Below, piece after piece: positions 5,289 through 5,861 of a stretch of DNA of 5,861 nt. The notes under the pieces were generated by a model. It ran no database searches. It was not told the DNA's origin and saw only the letters and a list, made by a program, of their open reading frames with translations. Position 1 is the stretch's first letter; every line of letters begins with the position of its first letter. Position numbers and translations under genes: made by a program. This stretch comes from DATCYZ01 sp036526195 (lineage in GTDB: Bacteria > Pseudomonadota > Gammaproteobacteria > Burkholderiales > SG8-39), in the NCBI GenBank assembly GCA_036526195.1, contig DATCYZ010000039.1:1-5861 (forward strand), in the 5' to 3' direction.

Positions 5289-5861
5289 ATGAACGCCACC
5301 GGATTCGGCCTCGGCCTGCGCCCGGTTCATTACGAGGCAATCGCCTCGGGCGCGCCGCGCATCGACTGGTTCGAGGCGGTCACCGAGAACTATCTCGTGC
5401 CCGGCGGCAAGCCGCATGCCTGGCTTGCGCGCATCCGCGCAAACCATCCCGTGGTGCTGCACGGCGTGTCGATGTCGATCGGCAGCACCGATCCGCTCGA
5501 TCGCGCCTACCTCGCGGACCTGAAGGCGCTGGCCGCGCGCATCGAGCCGGCATGGATCTCGGACCACCTGTGCTGGACCGGTGTCGGTGGGCGCAACCTG
5601 CACGACCTGATGCCGCTGCCGTTCACCGAGGAAGCGCTGGCCCATGTCGCCGGCCGGGTGGCGCAGGTGCAGGACATTCTCGGGCGGCGCATCGCGCTGG
5701 AGAACGTCTCCTCGTACGTCGATTTCCGCAACGCCGACATGACCGAATGGGAGTTCCTCGGCGCGCACGGCAAGCGCGCCGACTGCGACCTGCTGCTGGA
5801 CGTGAACAACATCTACGTTTCGGCCTTCAACCACGGCTTCGATGCGCGCGCCTATCTGGAT
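5289..5861 (+). CDS. bufB: DUF692/MNIO-family bufferin maturase BufB (3' end outside window)
   Basis: The frame from ATG 5289 is open to the right edge, giving 191 residues of an enzyme usually about 280-300 long. It is a TIM-barrel multinuclear non-heme iron oxidative enzyme (MNIO, formerly DUF692), cytoplasmic, which modifies cysteines of a partner RiPP precursor. Conserved blocks in order: GFGLGLRPVH (5-14), DWFEAVTENYL (26-36), LHGVSMSIGS (57-66), WISDHLCWTG (89-98), HDLMPLPFTEEAL (105-117), ALENVSSYV (136-144), LLLDVNNIYVSAFNHGFD (168-185). Likely metal ligands or active-site residues among these are H58, H93, E138, D171, N173 and H182. The start is chosen because the N-terminus matches the family; its ribosome site (GCGGGA, 5281-5286) is weak. 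It follows bufA by 64 nt on the same strand. A BufC-like DUF2063 partner protein would be expected beyond the window. Confidence 0.93.
   Translation, partial: MNATGFGLGLRPVHYEAIASGAPRIDWFEAVTENYLVPGGKPHAWLARIRANHPVVLHGVSMSIGSTDPLDRAYLADLKALAARIEPAWISDHLCWTGVGGRNLHDLMPLPFTEEALAHVAGRVAQVQDILGRRIALENVSSYVDFRNADMTEWEFLGAHGKRADCDLLLDVNNIYVSAFNHGFDARAYLD

Overview
The window is GC-rich, densely coding DNA with every gene on the + strand and two stop/start ATGA overlaps. Gene content and base composition suggest a beta- or gammaproteobacterium, but no rRNA or taxonomic marker is present, so this is an inference. It carries the tail of one acyl-CoA gene, a drug/metabolite-type transporter, a tightly coupled three-gene CoA-thioester operon, and the first two genes of a bufferin-type (MNIO-modified RiPP metallophore) operon. 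The second bufferin gene runs off the right edge.

Layout: (1) 2-178, C-terminal end of an enoyl-CoA hydratase/isomerase-like protein. (2) 197-1087, EamA/DMT 10-TM transporter with a GTG start. (3) 1088-1292, a 205-bp gap almost filled with REP-like palindromes built on GGGGTCAGACCCC: a bipartite element in + orientation, one solitary palindrome, then a bipartite element in - orientation. (4) 1293-4752, family III CoA-transferase, crotonase-fold hydratase and AMP-forming acyl-CoA ligase, joined by 4-nt overlaps. The ligase gene holds a perfect 26-bp palindrome at 3626-3651. (5) 4752-4815, a third bipartite REP-like element whose first bases overlap the ligase stop codon. (6) 4816-4963, leader with a tentative ECF-type promoter, a 16-bp palindrome and a strong ribosome binding site. 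(7) 4964-5224, a small secreted Cys-rich BufA-like precursor. (8) 5225-5288, an intercistronic gap with a long GC-rich hairpin. (9) 5289-5861, the first 191 residues of a DUF692/MNIO maturase (BufB).

How the genes work together: the ligase can charge a carboxylic acid with CoA at the cost of ATP, the CoA-transferase can then pass CoA from product to fresh substrate, and the crotonase acts on the thioester. This is the division of labour of CaiC, CaiB and CaiD in carnitine metabolism, but the substrate here is unknown. BufA and BufB form a separate module: BufB-type iron enzymes modify cysteines in the exported BufA peptide, which then binds metal (copper in studied cases). The REP-like element at 4752-4815 probably separates the two transcription units.
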